From Fen-1254 sp963778945 (GTDB lineage Bacteria; Bacteroidota; Ignavibacteria; UBA10030): 64,000 nt of DNA. Each line of letters begins with the position of its first letter. Within the stretch, counting starts at the first letter, position 1. The stretch covers positions 67,569-131,568 of the forward strand of contig CAVZWL010000027.1 of assembly GCA_963778945.1 (NCBI GenBank), given 5' to 3'. A model generated the notes under the pieces. That model was given only the letters and a program-made list of their open reading frames with translations, did not search any database and was not told the origin of the DNA. A program made the position numbers and the translations under genes. Positions 18,908 to 28,854 of this stretch are shown here, piece by piece.

Positions 18908-19825
18908 ATGAAAATTCTTATCACAGACGGAATATCACCTGAAGGAGCAAAAATTTTATCAGATGCAGGGCATCAGGTCGATATACTAACCTTAAAGCCA
19001 GAAGAACTTTTGAGCAAAATCGGTGGGTATGATTGTATTGTCGTCCGGTCTGCTTCAAAAGTGACCAAAGAAGTCATCGAAGCAGGCAAAGACTTGAAAG
19101 TCATAGCCCGCGGCGGTGTCGGTCTGGACAACATCGATGCTGCTGCTGCACAAGCTAAAGGAATTCTTGTATTGAATACACCGGGCGCATCAGCAATTTC
19201 CGTTGCGGAACTTGCTATAGCGCATATGCTTGCCGTTGCCCGATTCCTGAATGTCAGCACGATGGAGATGCGTCAGGGAAAATGGCCGAAAAAAGAGTTC
19301 AGCAAAGGTTTTGAATTATACAAAAAAAACCTGGGCATTTTCGGACTCGGGAACATCGGGAAGGAAGTTGCGCGGCGCGGTTTGGCCTTCGGTATGCATG
19401 TTCTAGCGTATGATCCTCCGTTTACTCCGATGGATTTCTTCGTTGAAATAACGACAAAAGAAAAACTGCTGGCAAATGCGGATTTCATTACTCTCCACCT
19501 GCCGCTGGATAAGAAGCAGGGACCCACGATCGGCAAAGCTGAATTCGATCTTATGAAAAAAGGAGTAGTCCTTATCAACTGCGCTCGCGGCGGTGTCGTC
19601 GATGAAGCTGCGCTGCTCGATGCATTGAACAGCGGAAAAGTTGCGGCAGCAGGGCTGGATGTGTTTATGAACGAGCCGCCTACGGAGGCGCAAAAAGCTC
19701 TTATCGAGCATCCGCGCGTCAGCGTGTCCCCGCACATCGGCGGATCTACCGTCGAAGCGCAGGAACGCGTTGGAGCAGAGATTGCGTTAAAGATCAATAA
19801 AGCATTTGAGGAGATGCACGCGTAA
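18908..19825 (+). CDS. serA: D-3-phosphoglycerate dehydrogenase, short form
   Basis: 305 residues with AAGGAG upstream. Substrate domain starts MKILITDGISPEGAKIL; KVIARGGVGLDNID and the Rossmann fold LGIFGLGNIGKEVARRG (about 141-157) follow. Catalytic residues are in INCARGGVVDE (Arg about 227), the Glu of FMNEPP and the His of VSPHIGGST (about 282). There is no C-terminal ACT or ASB domain, so the classic serine feedback site is missing. It oxidises 3-phosphoglycerate to 3-phosphohydroxypyruvate with NAD, feeding serC. It is followed after 15 bp by a DUF1015 gene on the same strand. No serB-like phosphatase is seen in the window. Confidence 0.93.
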   Translation: MKILITDGISPEGAKILSDAGHQVDILTLKPEELLSKIGGYDCIVVRSASKVTKEVIEAGKDLKVIARGGVGLDNIDAAAAQAKGILVLNTPGASAISVAELAIAHMLAVARFLNVSTMEMRQGKWPKKEFSKGFELYKKNLGIFGLGNIGKEVARRGLAFGMHVLAYDPPFTPMDFFVEITTKEKLLANADFITLHLPLDKKQGPTIGKAEFDLMKKGVVLINCARGGVVDEAALLDALNSGKVAAAGLDVFMNEPPTEAQKALIEHPRVSVSPHIGGSTVEAQERVGAEIALKINKAFEEMHA

Positions 19826-19840
19826 GCGGTACAAGCAAGC

Positions 19841-21082
19841 ATGTCCACAATTCGACCGTTTAGAGCATTTCGGCCAAGGGCGGAATTTGCCGGTGAAGTC
19901 GCTTCTCCTCCGTATGACGTTTTAAATTCCGATGAAGCGCGTCAGCAGGTTTCGGGACACCCGTATTCTTTTCTTCATGTCGGGAAGCCGGAAGTCGATC
20001 TCGATCCGTCCGTCGATCCTCACGACATCGCCGTATATGAAAAAGGGAAGGAGAATCTCCGGAAACTTATCGAGCAGAAAATCCTTATCGATGATCCCGC
20101 GCCTTTTCTCTATGTTTATGCACAAACCATGGAAGGGCGAACGCAGTACGGACTTGTCGGCTGCGCTTCGGTGGAAGAGTATTGGAACGGGATCATTAAA
20201 AAACACGAACTCACGCGCAAGGATAAAGAAGAAGACCGCTGTCAGCATGTCCGTATTACGGATGCCCATTCCGGTCCCGCCTTTTTAATCTATCCCGATC
20301 ATCCTGAAATCGATGCGATTATTTCGGAAATAATAAGCGCCCCGCCGGAGAACGATCATACTGCAGTGGATGGAATCCGCCATCGATGCTGGGTTATCAG
20401 AGATACATCCTCGATGGAAAGAATTGTCCGTATTTTTCAAAATATTCCGCGTCTGTATATTGCAGACGGGCATCACCGTACAGCCGCTGCCGGCCGGGTC
20501 GGGAGAGAATGTGCGCAGGCAAATCCGAACCATACCGGGAACGAAGAATATAATTTTTTCCTGGCAGTATATTTTCCGGCGTCGCAGCTTCGCATTCTCG
20601 ACTATAACCGGATCGTCAAAGATTTGAACGGCCTGAGCGAAGAAGACTTTTTTAAAAAAATAAGCGAACATTTTTCCGTGCAGAAATCTTCTGCGGCCGT
20701 GCGGCCGGGAAGGAAAGGGGAAGCAGGAATGTATCTCAGCGGCAGCTGGTACACGCTTGCCATGGATCCGGCGCTGGTCAGGGCCTCCGATTCTACTGAA
20801 CGGCTTGATGTTTCGATTCTCCAGCAATATTTGCTCGACGAGGTTTTGGGCATCCATGATCCGCGGGTGGACAAGCGCATTGATTTTGTCGGGGGCATAA
20901 GAGGCCTGGGGGAATTGGAAAAACGAGTCGATTCGGGCGAAATGAAAGTCGCTTTTAGCATGCACCCCACGTTGATTCAGGAACTTCTTGCGATTGCGGA
21001 TGAAGACAAGGTAATGCCTCCTAAATCGACATGGTTCGAGCCGAAACTGCGCGACGGTTTATTCGTGCATTTCTTACATTAG
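19841..21082 (+). CDS. DUF1015 family protein of the serine gene cluster
   Basis: 413 residues, full length for the family. It starts IRPFRAFRPRAEFAGEVASP, PYDVL (the usual DUF1015 opening), then HELTRKDKEEDRCQHV, and carries LYIADGHHRTAAAGRVG near 205-221. ADGHHR resembles the nucleotide-binding turn of ParB/sulfiredoxin-fold proteins, including the free-serine kinases SerK and SbnI. DUF1015 genes recur beside serA and serC, as here (15 bp after serA). From motif plus context I infer a role in serine/phosphoserine metabolism, perhaps phosphoryl transfer; this is not established. The gene is intact. Confidence 0.85.
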   Translation: MSTIRPFRAFRPRAEFAGEVASPPYDVLNSDEARQQVSGHPYSFLHVGKPEVDLDPSVDPHDIAVYEKGKENLRKLIEQKILIDDPAPFLYVYAQTMEGRTQYGLVGCASVEEYWNGIIKKHELTRKDKEEDRCQHVRITDAHSGPAFLIYPDHPEIDAIISEIISAPPENDHTAVDGIRHRCWVIRDTSSMERIVRIFQNIPRLYIADGHHRTAAAGRVGRECAQANPNHTGNEEYNFFLAVYFPASQLRILDYNRIVKDLNGLSEEDFFKKISEHFSVQKSSAAVRPGRKGEAGMYLSGSWYTLAMDPALVRASDSTERLDVSILQQYLLDEVLGIHDPRVDKRIDFVGGIRGLGELEKRVDSGEMKVAFSMHPTLIQELLAIADEDKVMPPKSTWFEPKLRDGLFVHFLH

Positions 21083-21136
21083 GTTTTTTCCGCCGGACGA
21101 GCGTCAATGCAAACCGGATCGGATGCGGAGTTTGTG

Positions 21137-21388
21137 ATGGCTCAATCTGTAAACAAAAAGGCAAAGGGAACGGTTGTTATTATTGCCGAGCGCTGTAAGG
21201 GGTGCGGTTTTTGCGTGGAATTCTGTCCTCCGAAATGTTTGGAGTTTTCCAAACAGTACAATGCAAAAGGGTATCACCCTCCGTTTCTCGCGAGGGTCGA
21301 TGATTGTACCGGATGCGATATGTGCGGGATTGTCTGTCCCGATTTCGCTATCTATGGATTTCTCTATAAGAATATCAAGGAAGTATGA
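21137..21388 (+). CDS. korD: 2-oxoglutarate:ferredoxin oxidoreductase delta subunit (2x[4Fe-4S] ferredoxin)
   Basis: 83 residues from the ATG at 21137, preferred because GGAG stands seven bases upstream; an ATG at 21107 would add ten residues. Two CxxCxxCxxxCP clusters are seen: CKGCGFCVEFCPP and CTGCDMCGIVCPD. These carry electrons between the TPP site and ferredoxin. The stop overlaps the korA start by 4 bp (ATGA). The set korD-A-B-C is complete and in the usual order. Confidence 0.92.
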   Translation: MAQSVNKKAKGTVVIIAERCKGCGFCVEFCPPKCLEFSKQYNAKGYHPPFLARVDDCTGCDMCGIVCPDFAIYGFLYKNIKEV

Positions 21389-22554
21389 AGATGCATGCAG
21401 ATCCGATTGGAGTTTTGACAGGGCCGCATTTTATCGACGGCGATCATGCGTGCAGTGAAGGTGCGATTTCAGCGGGCTGCCGTTTTGTTGCCGGATATCC
21501 GATTACACCGTCGACCGAAATCGTCGAACGTATCGCAGATCGGTTCCCGCTTGTCGGCGGAATTTTTATTCAGATGGAAGATGAACTTGCTTCCTCCATC
21601 GCCATTCAGGGGGCGGCATGGGGCGGAAAAAAAACGATGACGGTAACTTCAGGCCCCGGTTTTTCGCTGATGATGGAACATATCGGTTACGCTGCAATGA
21701 CCGAAACCCCTTGCGTTTTTGTCGACGTTCAGCGCGCAGGCCCATCCACCGGATTGCCTACGATGCCGGCGCAGAGCGACATGATGCAGGCACGATGGGG
21801 TTCCCACGGCGATTACAGCATCATCGCTCTCAGCCCGAACTCTCCGCAGGAATGTTACGACCTGACCATTAAAGCGTTCAATCTTTCCGAACAGTACCGC
21901 GTTCCGGTTTTACTGATGATGGATGAATGTGTCGGCCATATGATCGAACGCGTTGTCATTCCCCGGGCGGAAGACATCGAGATTTTCGAACGCCGTTCTT
22001 TCAGCGGAGCACGGGAAGATTTTCTTCTCTATCGGGCGGATAAAGACCTTGTGCCTCCAATGGCAAAAGCGGGGGATGGCCATCATATACATGTCACAGG
22101 TTTGACGCACGACGAACGGGGCTATCCGGATATGTCGTTAACAGCACAGGCAAGACTGGTAGGGCGCCTGACCGATAAAATTCGGTTGAACACCGATGCG
22201 ATTACCGACTACCGCGAAGACCGAGTCGAGCAGGCAGATGCAGTTGTCGTGACATACGGTATTACTTCACGCACTGCGATACCGGCCATTGAACAGGCAC
22301 GAAAAGAAGGAAAGAAAATCGGACATTTACGTATGATTACGACATGGCCTTTTCCGGAAAAAAGGATTCGCGAATTGGCAGCGAAAGTAAAATCGTTTGT
22401 CGTTCCGGAAATCAACCTCGGACAAATGGTGCTGGAAGTCGAACGTGCGGCGGGGCGCAGCAAAGCCCGCGTCCTCTCTGTTCCGCATGCCGGAGGTTCG
22501 GTACATGACCCAAAAGATATTTATAATGCAATAATGGAAAGTTTGAAAGGATAG
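21385..22554 (+). CDS. korA: 2-oxoglutarate:ferredoxin oxidoreductase alpha subunit
   Basis: 389 residues. Typical alpha-subunit pyrimidine-binding region: EGAISAGCRFVAGYPITPST (about 20-40), EDELASSIAIQGAAWGG, MTVTSGPGFSLMMEHIGYA and RAGPSTGLPTMPAQSDMMQA. A domain II-like segment VVVTYGITSRTAIPAI follows. It binds TPP together with KorB and decarboxylates 2-oxoglutarate reversibly, giving succinyl-CoA and reduced ferredoxin; in the reverse direction it fixes CO2 in the reductive TCA cycle. The direction cannot be read from sequence. Pyruvate or branched-chain acids are less likely because the arrangement matches KGOR. Confidence 0.9.
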   Translation: MKMHADPIGVLTGPHFIDGDHACSEGAISAGCRFVAGYPITPSTEIVERIADRFPLVGGIFIQMEDELASSIAIQGAAWGGKKTMTVTSGPGFSLMMEHIGYAAMTETPCVFVDVQRAGPSTGLPTMPAQSDMMQARWGSHGDYSIIALSPNSPQECYDLTIKAFNLSEQYRVPVLLMMDECVGHMIERVVIPRAEDIEIFERRSFSGAREDFLLYRADKDLVPPMAKAGDGHHIHVTGLTHDERGYPDMSLTAQARLVGRLTDKIRLNTDAITDYREDRVEQADAVVVTYGITSRTAIPAIEQARKEGKKIGHLRMITTWPFPEKRIRELAAKVKSFVVPEINLGQMVLEVERAAGRSKARVLSVPHAGGSVHDPKDIYNAIMESLKG

Positions 22555-22559
22555 CGCCG

Positions 22560-23465
22560 ATGGGCGAGGTACAATTATTTGACGATAGAGCCGTCCCGGC
22601 GAATCCAGTTGAAGACCTTCTTCGGGTTGACCGCATTCCCCATATTTGGTGCCCCGGCTGCGGCATCGGAACGACGGTGAACTGCTTCGTCCGGGCGCTG
22701 GAAACAAGCAGTCTGGATTTGCAAAAAACAGCGATTGTTTCCGGTATCGGATGCACAGGCCGGGTAGCCGGATATATCAATCTCGATTCGTTTCATACAA
22801 CACACGGCCGTGCGATCCCGTTTGCAACCGGGTTGAAGCTGGCAAATCCGGAATTGAAGGTCATCGTCTACAGCGGTGATGGAGATCTCACCGCAATCGG
22901 TGGAAATCATTTTATTCATGCTGCAAGGCGTAATGCCGATATGACTGTCATTCTGGTAAATAATATGATTTACGGAATGACCGGCGGTCAGGCGGCTCCG
23001 ACGACACCCCTGACGGCAACCGCTTCAACGATGCCGTACGGCAACTATGAAGAAACATTTAATCTGCCGTTTCTTGCCGAGTCGTGCGGTGCGGTTTATG
23101 TAGCGCGCTGGACTTCCTATCATGTCCGTCATCTGACAAAAGCGATCAAAGAAGCTGTACAGAAAAAAGGATTTTCATTTATCGAAATTCTCGCGCCATG
23201 CCCGACGCTCTACAGCCGCCGCAATAAACTCGGCGATGGAATGGAACAAATGCAGTTTTACCGCGACAACAGTGAAATTAAACACGGCGCCGATACGAAG
23301 TCCGTCGGGCTAGATTTCCAGGGAAAAATTATCGTAGGTAAATTTGTCGATAGGGAGCGCACGCCGTTCCACGAAGCCATGTTCGGCCATTTAAAAAAGC
23401 ATTTCGGCGAGCGCTACTTACCATCTGAAGAATTGAGAAATTACGATGCCAAAAACAGAAATTAA
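22560..23465 (+). CDS. korB: 2-oxoglutarate:ferredoxin oxidoreductase beta subunit (TPP-binding)
   Basis: 301 residues. IWCPGCGIGTTVNCF (about 28-42) supplies the cysteines and TPP contacts; VSGIGCTGRVAGYIN and the diphosphate-binding motif VIVYSGDGDLTAIGGNHFIH (about 103-122, GDGD..N) follow, then NNMIYGMTGGQAAPTTP. It starts 5 bp after korA and its last 20 bp overlap korC, indicating translational coupling and equal dosage of the subunits. Confidence 0.93.
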   Translation: MGEVQLFDDRAVPANPVEDLLRVDRIPHIWCPGCGIGTTVNCFVRALETSSLDLQKTAIVSGIGCTGRVAGYINLDSFHTTHGRAIPFATGLKLANPELKVIVYSGDGDLTAIGGNHFIHAARRNADMTVILVNNMIYGMTGGQAAPTTPLTATASTMPYGNYEETFNLPFLAESCGAVYVARWTSYHVRHLTKAIKEAVQKKGFSFIEILAPCPTLYSRRNKLGDGMEQMQFYRDNSEIKHGADTKSVGLDFQGKIIVGKFVDRERTPFHEAMFGHLKKHFGERYLPSEELRNYDAKNRN

Positions 23466-23991
23466 AATCGGCGGCTTCGGCGGTCAGGGAGTCATACTCA
23501 GCGGATATATTCTCGGCCGGGCCGCCTCGATTTTTGATACGAAGTATGCGACTATGATTCAGGCATTCGGTCCGGAAGCCAGAGGCAGTGCATGCAGCGC
23601 ACAGCTTATTGTCTCCGACGAGGTGATTACGTATCCCTATATTGTTGCTCCGAATCTTATGATTATCATGTCCCAGGAAGCATATACCAAATATTCTCCC
23701 GAACTTGCAGCAGGAGGAATGCTGATTACGGAAGAAGAATTAGTTGTGCCGCATAATCTTCGCAAAGATGTCCATCATTATTCCATTCCGGCAACGCGCT
23801 TTGCCGAAGAACTCGGAAAGCGCATCGTTGTCAATATTGTCATGGTTGGTTTTACAACGGCTCTTTCCGGAGTCGTAAGCGCGGATGCGGCCCGTGATGC
23901 AGTTAAAATGTCGGTTCCAAAAGGGACGGAAGGTCTCAATTTAAAAGCTTTTCAAAAAGGATACGATTACGGATTGAGCCTCCGGTCTTAG
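23446..23991 (+). CDS. korC: 2-oxoglutarate:ferredoxin oxidoreductase gamma subunit
   Basis: 181 residues. KIGGFGGQGVILSGYILGRA at the N-terminus and SYGPEARGS-like TMIQAFGPEARGSACSAQLI are the gamma-domain signatures that bind CoA/support the catalytic core. It overlaps korB by 20 bp and ends the four-gene operon. The next gene, on the same strand, is 78 bp downstream and unrelated. Confidence 0.92.
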   Translation: MPKTEIKIGGFGGQGVILSGYILGRAASIFDTKYATMIQAFGPEARGSACSAQLIVSDEVITYPYIVAPNLMIIMSQEAYTKYSPELAAGGMLITEEELVVPHNLRKDVHHYSIPATRFAEELGKRIVVNIVMVGFTTALSGVVSADAARDAVKMSVPKGTEGLNLKAFQKGYDYGLSLRS

Positions 23992-24069
23992 GAGTATTTA
24001 TAAAATTACCTGGCCGCCTTGTTTTGATTTCGTGTAAAGGAGCCATGGTACAATGAACGGAATATCGCT

Positions 24070-24858
24070 ATGCTGAAAATCAGAGAAATACTGGCAGTCG
24101 AAATACCGCTTCTTAAAAAAATTCCGCCTGAAGACTGGAATTTAGATCTCCCCCAGCTCATCGCCTTCCATTTCGGCTATTCATACTACTATCCCGTTGT
24201 GGCAGAACTTGACGGTGAGATTGCAGGTTTTGCCAATGCATTTGTTAATGGAAAAATTGGATGGCTCGGGAATATTGCAGTTTTGCCGGAATTTAGGAAA
24301 CAGGGTATAGGGTATGCACTGACCACGCATTTAGTGGATTACTGCAAAAACAGAGGATGCACCAGCCAACTTCTATCATCCAGCGAGATGGGACTTTCGA
24401 TATATCAGCGGATAGGATTTCAGCCGGAGACAACCTATCTCTTCTACAAAGGCGAACCGAAGACATGGTACACCATTCATGCGAATATTAGAAGGGCGGT
24501 CCAGGAGGACACGCCGTATCTCAAGGGGCTTGATTTGGAGGTCACAGGTGAAGAGAGGTCTATTTTTCTCGAGAGATTCTATTTAACCGGCTGGGTTTTT
24601 ACGTCCGATTTCTCGCCCGAAATACGCGGAGTATATTTGCCCGATATGGGGAACGGTTCGATTTTTGCGAGGGATGAAAAAGCGGGCATCGAGTTGATGA
24701 GATTTCGGTGGAGCAAAGGTAAGAAGAACGCTGTTATTCCCTCGGAGAACAAGGCGGCGCAGATCGTTTTACAGAGAGAAGGATTGCTTCAATATCGAGA
24801 GTCGCCGCGTATGATTCTTGGAGAGGAAGTGGTACTGGAAGCCCCAATCGGTTTTTAA
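24070..24858 (+). CDS. GNAT-family N-acetyltransferase
   Basis: 262 residues. A GNAT domain occupies about 1-135: the acetyl-CoA pyrophosphate loop is LPEFRKQGIGYALTTHLVDY (about 76-95, R/QxxGxG/A) and LSIYQRIGFQPE is the C-terminal beta-strand signature. The second half (ANIRRAVQEDTPYLKGLDLE onward) resembles a degenerate second GNAT-like lobe, as in tandem GNAT proteins. Substrate unknown. AAGGAG lies further upstream (24036) followed by a short frame; the ATG at 24070 gives the full domain. It converges on the beta-propeller gene. Confidence 0.85.
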   Translation: MLKIREILAVEIPLLKKIPPEDWNLDLPQLIAFHFGYSYYYPVVAELDGEIAGFANAFVNGKIGWLGNIAVLPEFRKQGIGYALTTHLVDYCKNRGCTSQLLSSSEMGLSIYQRIGFQPETTYLFYKGEPKTWYTIHANIRRAVQEDTPYLKGLDLEVTGEERSIFLERFYLTGWVFTSDFSPEIRGVYLPDMGNGSIFARDEKAGIELMRFRWSKGKKNAVIPSENKAAQIVLQREGLLQYRESPRMILGEEVVLEAPIGF

Positions 24859-24883
24859 CCGGGGAACGGGTTACTGCGGATAA

Positions 24884-24911
24884 AAAAGGTACCGGCTTGC
24901 GATACCTTTGA
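24884..24911 (-). terminator. terminator of the beta-propeller gene
   Basis: AAAGGTA (24885-24891) pairs with TACCTTT (24903-24909); on the reverse strand the stem ends in TTTTTT. A second hairpin, CTGCTTCC / GGAAGCAG at about 24930-24953, lies between it and the stop codon. Confidence 0.6.
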
Positions 24912-24961
24912 GAATATGAACATCTGCTTCCCTTTTTATGGAAGCAGCGCCTGCCTTCATG

Positions 24962-27476
24962 CTATTTCAACAGCACTAATTTTTTCGCTGCAGTATATGA
25001 TCCCGCTTGGAGGCGGTAGAAATAAACGCCGCTGGCGTATCTGCTTGCATTAAAAGTGATCGAATGGCTTCCAGCCGTCTGCATTTCGTCGACAAGTGTT
25101 GTAATCTCCCGTCCGAGCATATCGTACACCTTGAGCGTTACATGGCTCGATGCCGGTATCTGGAAACTGATGATTGTACTCGGATTAAACGGATTCGGAT
25201 AATTTTGATTCAATGCAAAAATCATCGGAAGCGAAGCTCCGGAATTTTTCCTGACCCCGGTTATAGTGTACGAAGACGTAAGACCGGCAACAGAAGAATG
25301 ATAAGTACCTGCGATTGAGGAGAAGTCTCCTCCCACATAGACATTTGACCCAAAAGTTGAGAGCGCATATACATAACTGTTCGGTTCTGGGTCCCAGCCT
25401 GTAACACTGCCATTATCGTTAAGGGAGAGAGCAGCTAAATAATTGCGCGGTGTTTCGACGAATGTTGTGGAACTTCCACCGAAAGCAGTGGAATATCCGC
25501 CGGCATAGATCGTCGATCCGGAAATAGCGAGAGCTTCAATATATGTATTGGCCCCCGGATTCCAGCTCGTAGCTTTGCCCGTGCTTGCGTCAACAGCGGC
25601 AATAAAATTTCTTATTGCCGTCGACGTCGTATCGCCGAAATATGTGAAATATCCTCCCGCATATAAAGTTCCGTTCGCAGCCGCAAGTGTACGGACAGAT
25701 CCGTTCGCGCTCGTATCCCATGGAACGGATTTGCCGGTGGACAGGTTGAATGCAGCAATATATTTTCGAATACTGGAATCGCTCATCATTTGAGTAAAAT
25801 TTCCGCCTGCATAGAGAGTCGATCCGGATGCGGCAAGAGCATACACGTAATTATTGGGAGACGGGTTCCAGTTTGTCGCCAATCCTGTAGACGACGTATC
25901 AAGAGCTGCAATATAAGATCTTGCCGAATCGCCGATGTTCGTAAAAAAGCCTCCTGCGTACACCTTCGAATTGTAAGTCAGAAGCGTTTGAACAACTCCG
26001 TTTGCATTCGGATTCCACGGTGTGGCGATTCCCGTAGAGAGATTCAATGCAGCGATATAGTTCCGGGCTGAATCTCCGATGTTCGAAAAATATCCGCATG
26101 TATACATCGTGGATCCGCTGATGCACATTTTATAGACAAAACCGTCTGCATTCGGGTTCCACGGCGTTGCTTTTCCCGATGTGAGATCTAATGCGGCGAT
26201 ATTATTACGTACCGAATCTCCCGTGCTGGTAAGAGATCCGCCTGCATAAACGGTTGAACCCTGAGCAGCAAGCGAGAAAACATAATTGTTGCTCTGCGGA
26301 TTCCAGCTTTTTGCAGCGCCTGTATTTGCATCGATGGCGGCAAGGGAATTTCTTGCAACAAGCGGATTATTTATAGAATCGCCGATGTGTGTGAAGTACC
26401 CTGCGGCATAGATTGTCGAACCGGACATTGCGAGCGCCGTGATGCTTTTATCCGCATTCGGGTTCCATGGTTTGACATATTGTATCGATGTATCGAGTGC
26501 CGACGTATCGAGAGCCGCAATATAATTACGCGGCGTCGCAGCCGTTGTCGAATCTCCTCCTACTGCTGTGAAGCTTCCGCCGATGTAGAGTGCGGGTCCG
26601 GAAAAGAGCATCGTCGTCACGTATCCATTAGGTTCAGGATCCCATGACGTGGCTATTCCCGTACCTGTATCGACGGCGGCAAGAAAATTTCTTGTTATTG
26701 TCGAGTCCATTGTGTTGAAGGCTCCGCCGACGTAAAGATTGGGCCCGGCAACCGCAAGTGACATTGACATAATTGCTTGGTCTCGGATTCCATGCTTTCA
26801 CAGCTCCCGTTGCACTGTCCAGTGCGGCGAGGTATGTTCGTATCGAGTCGCCGGTCATCGTTACAGTTGAATCGCCGATTTGTGTAAAGTAACCTCCTAT
26901 GTAGACTGCCGTTCTGGAGACGGCGATCGCAACGACATGATTGTTGGCATCTGGATTCCATAGTGTCGCCTGACCGGTTGCCACGCTGAGCGCTGCAATA
27001 TTGTTCCGTGCAAAGCCGCCGATGTTCTCAAAATAGCCTCCGACATATAACGTTGAACCGGAAACAGCAAGAGCACGAACCGTTCCGTCTGCATTTGGAT
27101 TCCAGCCGGGGTCCACGGTTTTATCCGATTTGATATGCGCGATATTGTTCCGCGGTGTCGTTCCTACCGTCGAGAAGTTGCCTCCGATATACCACCCGCC
27201 TGAAGTGTCCGGGATAACACAATAGACGATGCCGTTTACTTTGGGAAAGCCGGGATCGTTCGCACCTGTAAGAGTGTCCAGTACGACGCCGTGCCCTGTA
27301 TATGGTCCGACTGCCGAAAAAAGACCTCCGATATAAAGAATATTACCATCGCTGCTGGGAGTGACAGCATAGACGGTGCCGTTTGTTATCCACAGGTTGT
27401 CGTTAACGATAGTTTGTGCATGCACCGGATTTAAGAGGAGTATCATGATTACAGCATAAAAAAAAGAATACTTCAT
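24962..27476 (-). CDS. T9SS-exported beta-propeller repeat protein (frame broken near 26770)
   Basis: Start ATG at 27476 has GGAG eight bases upstream and gives a signal peptide ending NPVHAQ. About twelve repeats of ~50 residues follow, each like STLYVGGYFENIGGFARNNI then AALDxxTGxATxWNPNANGxV. They recall delta-60/kelch-like propeller blades. Near 26770 one frame (ending RPSNYVN) passes to another (SLAVAGPNLYVGGAFNTMDS), so as read the protein is split; the repeats continue with no loss. The last ~85 residues, ALNQNYPNPFNPSTIISFQI to the terminal KLVLLK, are a type IX secretion type A sorting domain with LKVYDMLGREI and SGVYFYRLQAG. The protein should be exported across both membranes and attached to the cell surface or released. 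Ligand unknown; adhesion or binding is an inference. Confidence 0.9.
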
Positions 27477-27524
27477 TTCTGTTCTCCACAGCATTTTGAT
27501 TCAATGCATTAATCTACAAAGCGG

Positions 27525-27553
27525 GTTATACTCATTCTGTTCTTGCATGTCAA
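27525..27553 (-). promoter_or_regulatory. sigma-70-type promoter of the beta-propeller gene
   Basis: On the reverse strand TTGACA (27553-27548), 17-bp spacer, TATAAC (27530-27525). It lies about 50 bp before the ATG at 27476. The rest of the gap up to metA (27554-27904) holds no feature I can support. Confidence 0.7.
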
Positions 27554-27904
27554 TCGAAGCCGGCCAATATTGAACGTCCGAGGTTTTTAGATATTTAGTG
27601 AACAATTCTGTAATCAATTCGATTTTTCACAGATATGTATTTTGATGTATCTCTCTTGCTATTCTTGCAAGATGGGGACGTTATGCCGGACGGATTTCAA
27701 CGCGCAGGCCGTCGTCTCTCTCTGAGTAATGAGCGAAGATTTCGCAAAACTCAATTGGATAAACAAACTTAAGTAAATATCGCGAAAAGTGACCCCAATC
27801 GCAACGAAAATTATAAATGAGAATTATCCCTTTTCACGCTTTCATAGACGAAAAGAAAGCAGTTTGCGTTCCGGCCAAAGAAAGCGGAGGTTTTTTTGGG
27901 TGGT

Positions 27905-28813
27905 CTATGGATGAGCGCCTTTACTGGTCGGTTCATAGAGGAATCGCACCCATTGGGCAAAAAACTCAAGCCCATGGCTGCGCCATCGGTTCAAAGGACG
28001 ATCGACATCGACATTTGCAGGCGGCGGAACGTCTTTTCTGCCGAGCGCAACATCGCGCTTGTATTCTTCCACTAAACGCTGTGCTTCATATTCAGGATGG
28101 CCGAGATGCATCAGATAGCGCCTGTCGGCGCTTTCAAAGATGGTATATCCGCCGCCGTTTTTCGTATAAGCGAGGAGATTTAGATTGCCTCTCCCGCGCT
28201 CAGCTTCCATGATTGCATCGGGAATTCCGGAGTGCCTGCTTTGCGGGCACCAAAAAATGTCGTCCATTTCTCCCGTAATAGGATGCGCCCGTTCGAGATT
28301 ATGTGTTTCGAAGATGCCAAATTTTTTTTCTGGATACATTTCTTTTTCGATGCCGAGAAGCTTTGCCAGGGCGAGACCCCCCCAGCAAATACCGAGCGTC
28401 GACGTTATGTTCTTTCTTGCGTATTCCAAAATCTGCACACACTCGTTCCAGTACGTTACTTGTTCGTACGGTATTTCCTCGACGGGAGCTCCCGTAATAA
28501 CCAGACCGTCGAAATTTGCACGGCCTATCGTATCTTCGAAATAATCATAGTTTAACTCCAAATGAGATTGATCGGTCGTTTTATATTTGTGCGTATGAAG
28601 GCGAATCCAGACAGGTTCGATTTGAATAATGGTTCTGCTGAGAGGGAAGAGAAGGTACGGCTCGTATGTTTCTCCCTTCGGCATAATATTCAGTATGCCG
28701 ATACGCAGGGGCCGGATATCGGCACGGCTTGCTTCTTCGTCCGAAATACAAAGAACACCGCGTTGTTCCAGTGTGTTTCGTGCGACATGTTTTTGAGGCA
28801 GTACAACGCTCAT
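27905..28813 (-). CDS. metA: homoserine O-acyltransferase, probably acetyl-CoA specific
   Basis: 302 residues, full length. The opening PLRIGILNIMPKGETY is diagnostic of MetA. The catalytic Cys is in LGICWGGLA (Cys143), with His and Glu in LGHPEYEAQ (about 235-240). The residue that sets acyl-CoA choice (E. coli Gly111, B. cereus Glu111) aligns with Glu112 here in TGAPVEEIPY; glutamate at this place is known to give O-acetyl- rather than O-succinylhomoserine. That fits the neighbour, an O-acetylhomoserine sulfhydrylase-type enzyme encoded 41 bp upstream in the same operon. Together they make homocysteine directly from sulfide. Control is by the SAM-I riboswitch at the operon head. The specificity call is inference from one residue plus context. 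Confidence 0.93.
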   Translation of the reverse strand: MSVVLPQKHVARNTLEQRGVLCISDEEASRADIRPLRIGILNIMPKGETYEPYLLFPLSRTIIQIEPVWIRLHTHKYKTTDQSHLELNYDYFEDTIGRANFDGLVITGAPVEEIPYEQVTYWNECVQILEYARKNITSTLGICWGGLALAKLLGIEKEMYPEKKFGIFETHNLERAHPITGEMDDIFWCPQSRHSGIPDAIMEAERGRGNLNLLAYTKNGGGYTIFESADRRYLMHLGHPEYEAQRLVEEYKRDVALGRKDVPPPANVDVDRPLNRWRSHGLEFFAQWVRFLYEPTSKGAHP

Positions 28814-28854
28814 ACTAATCCTTTTCTCTAAAATTCAGCGTGCTTTTTAACAGC

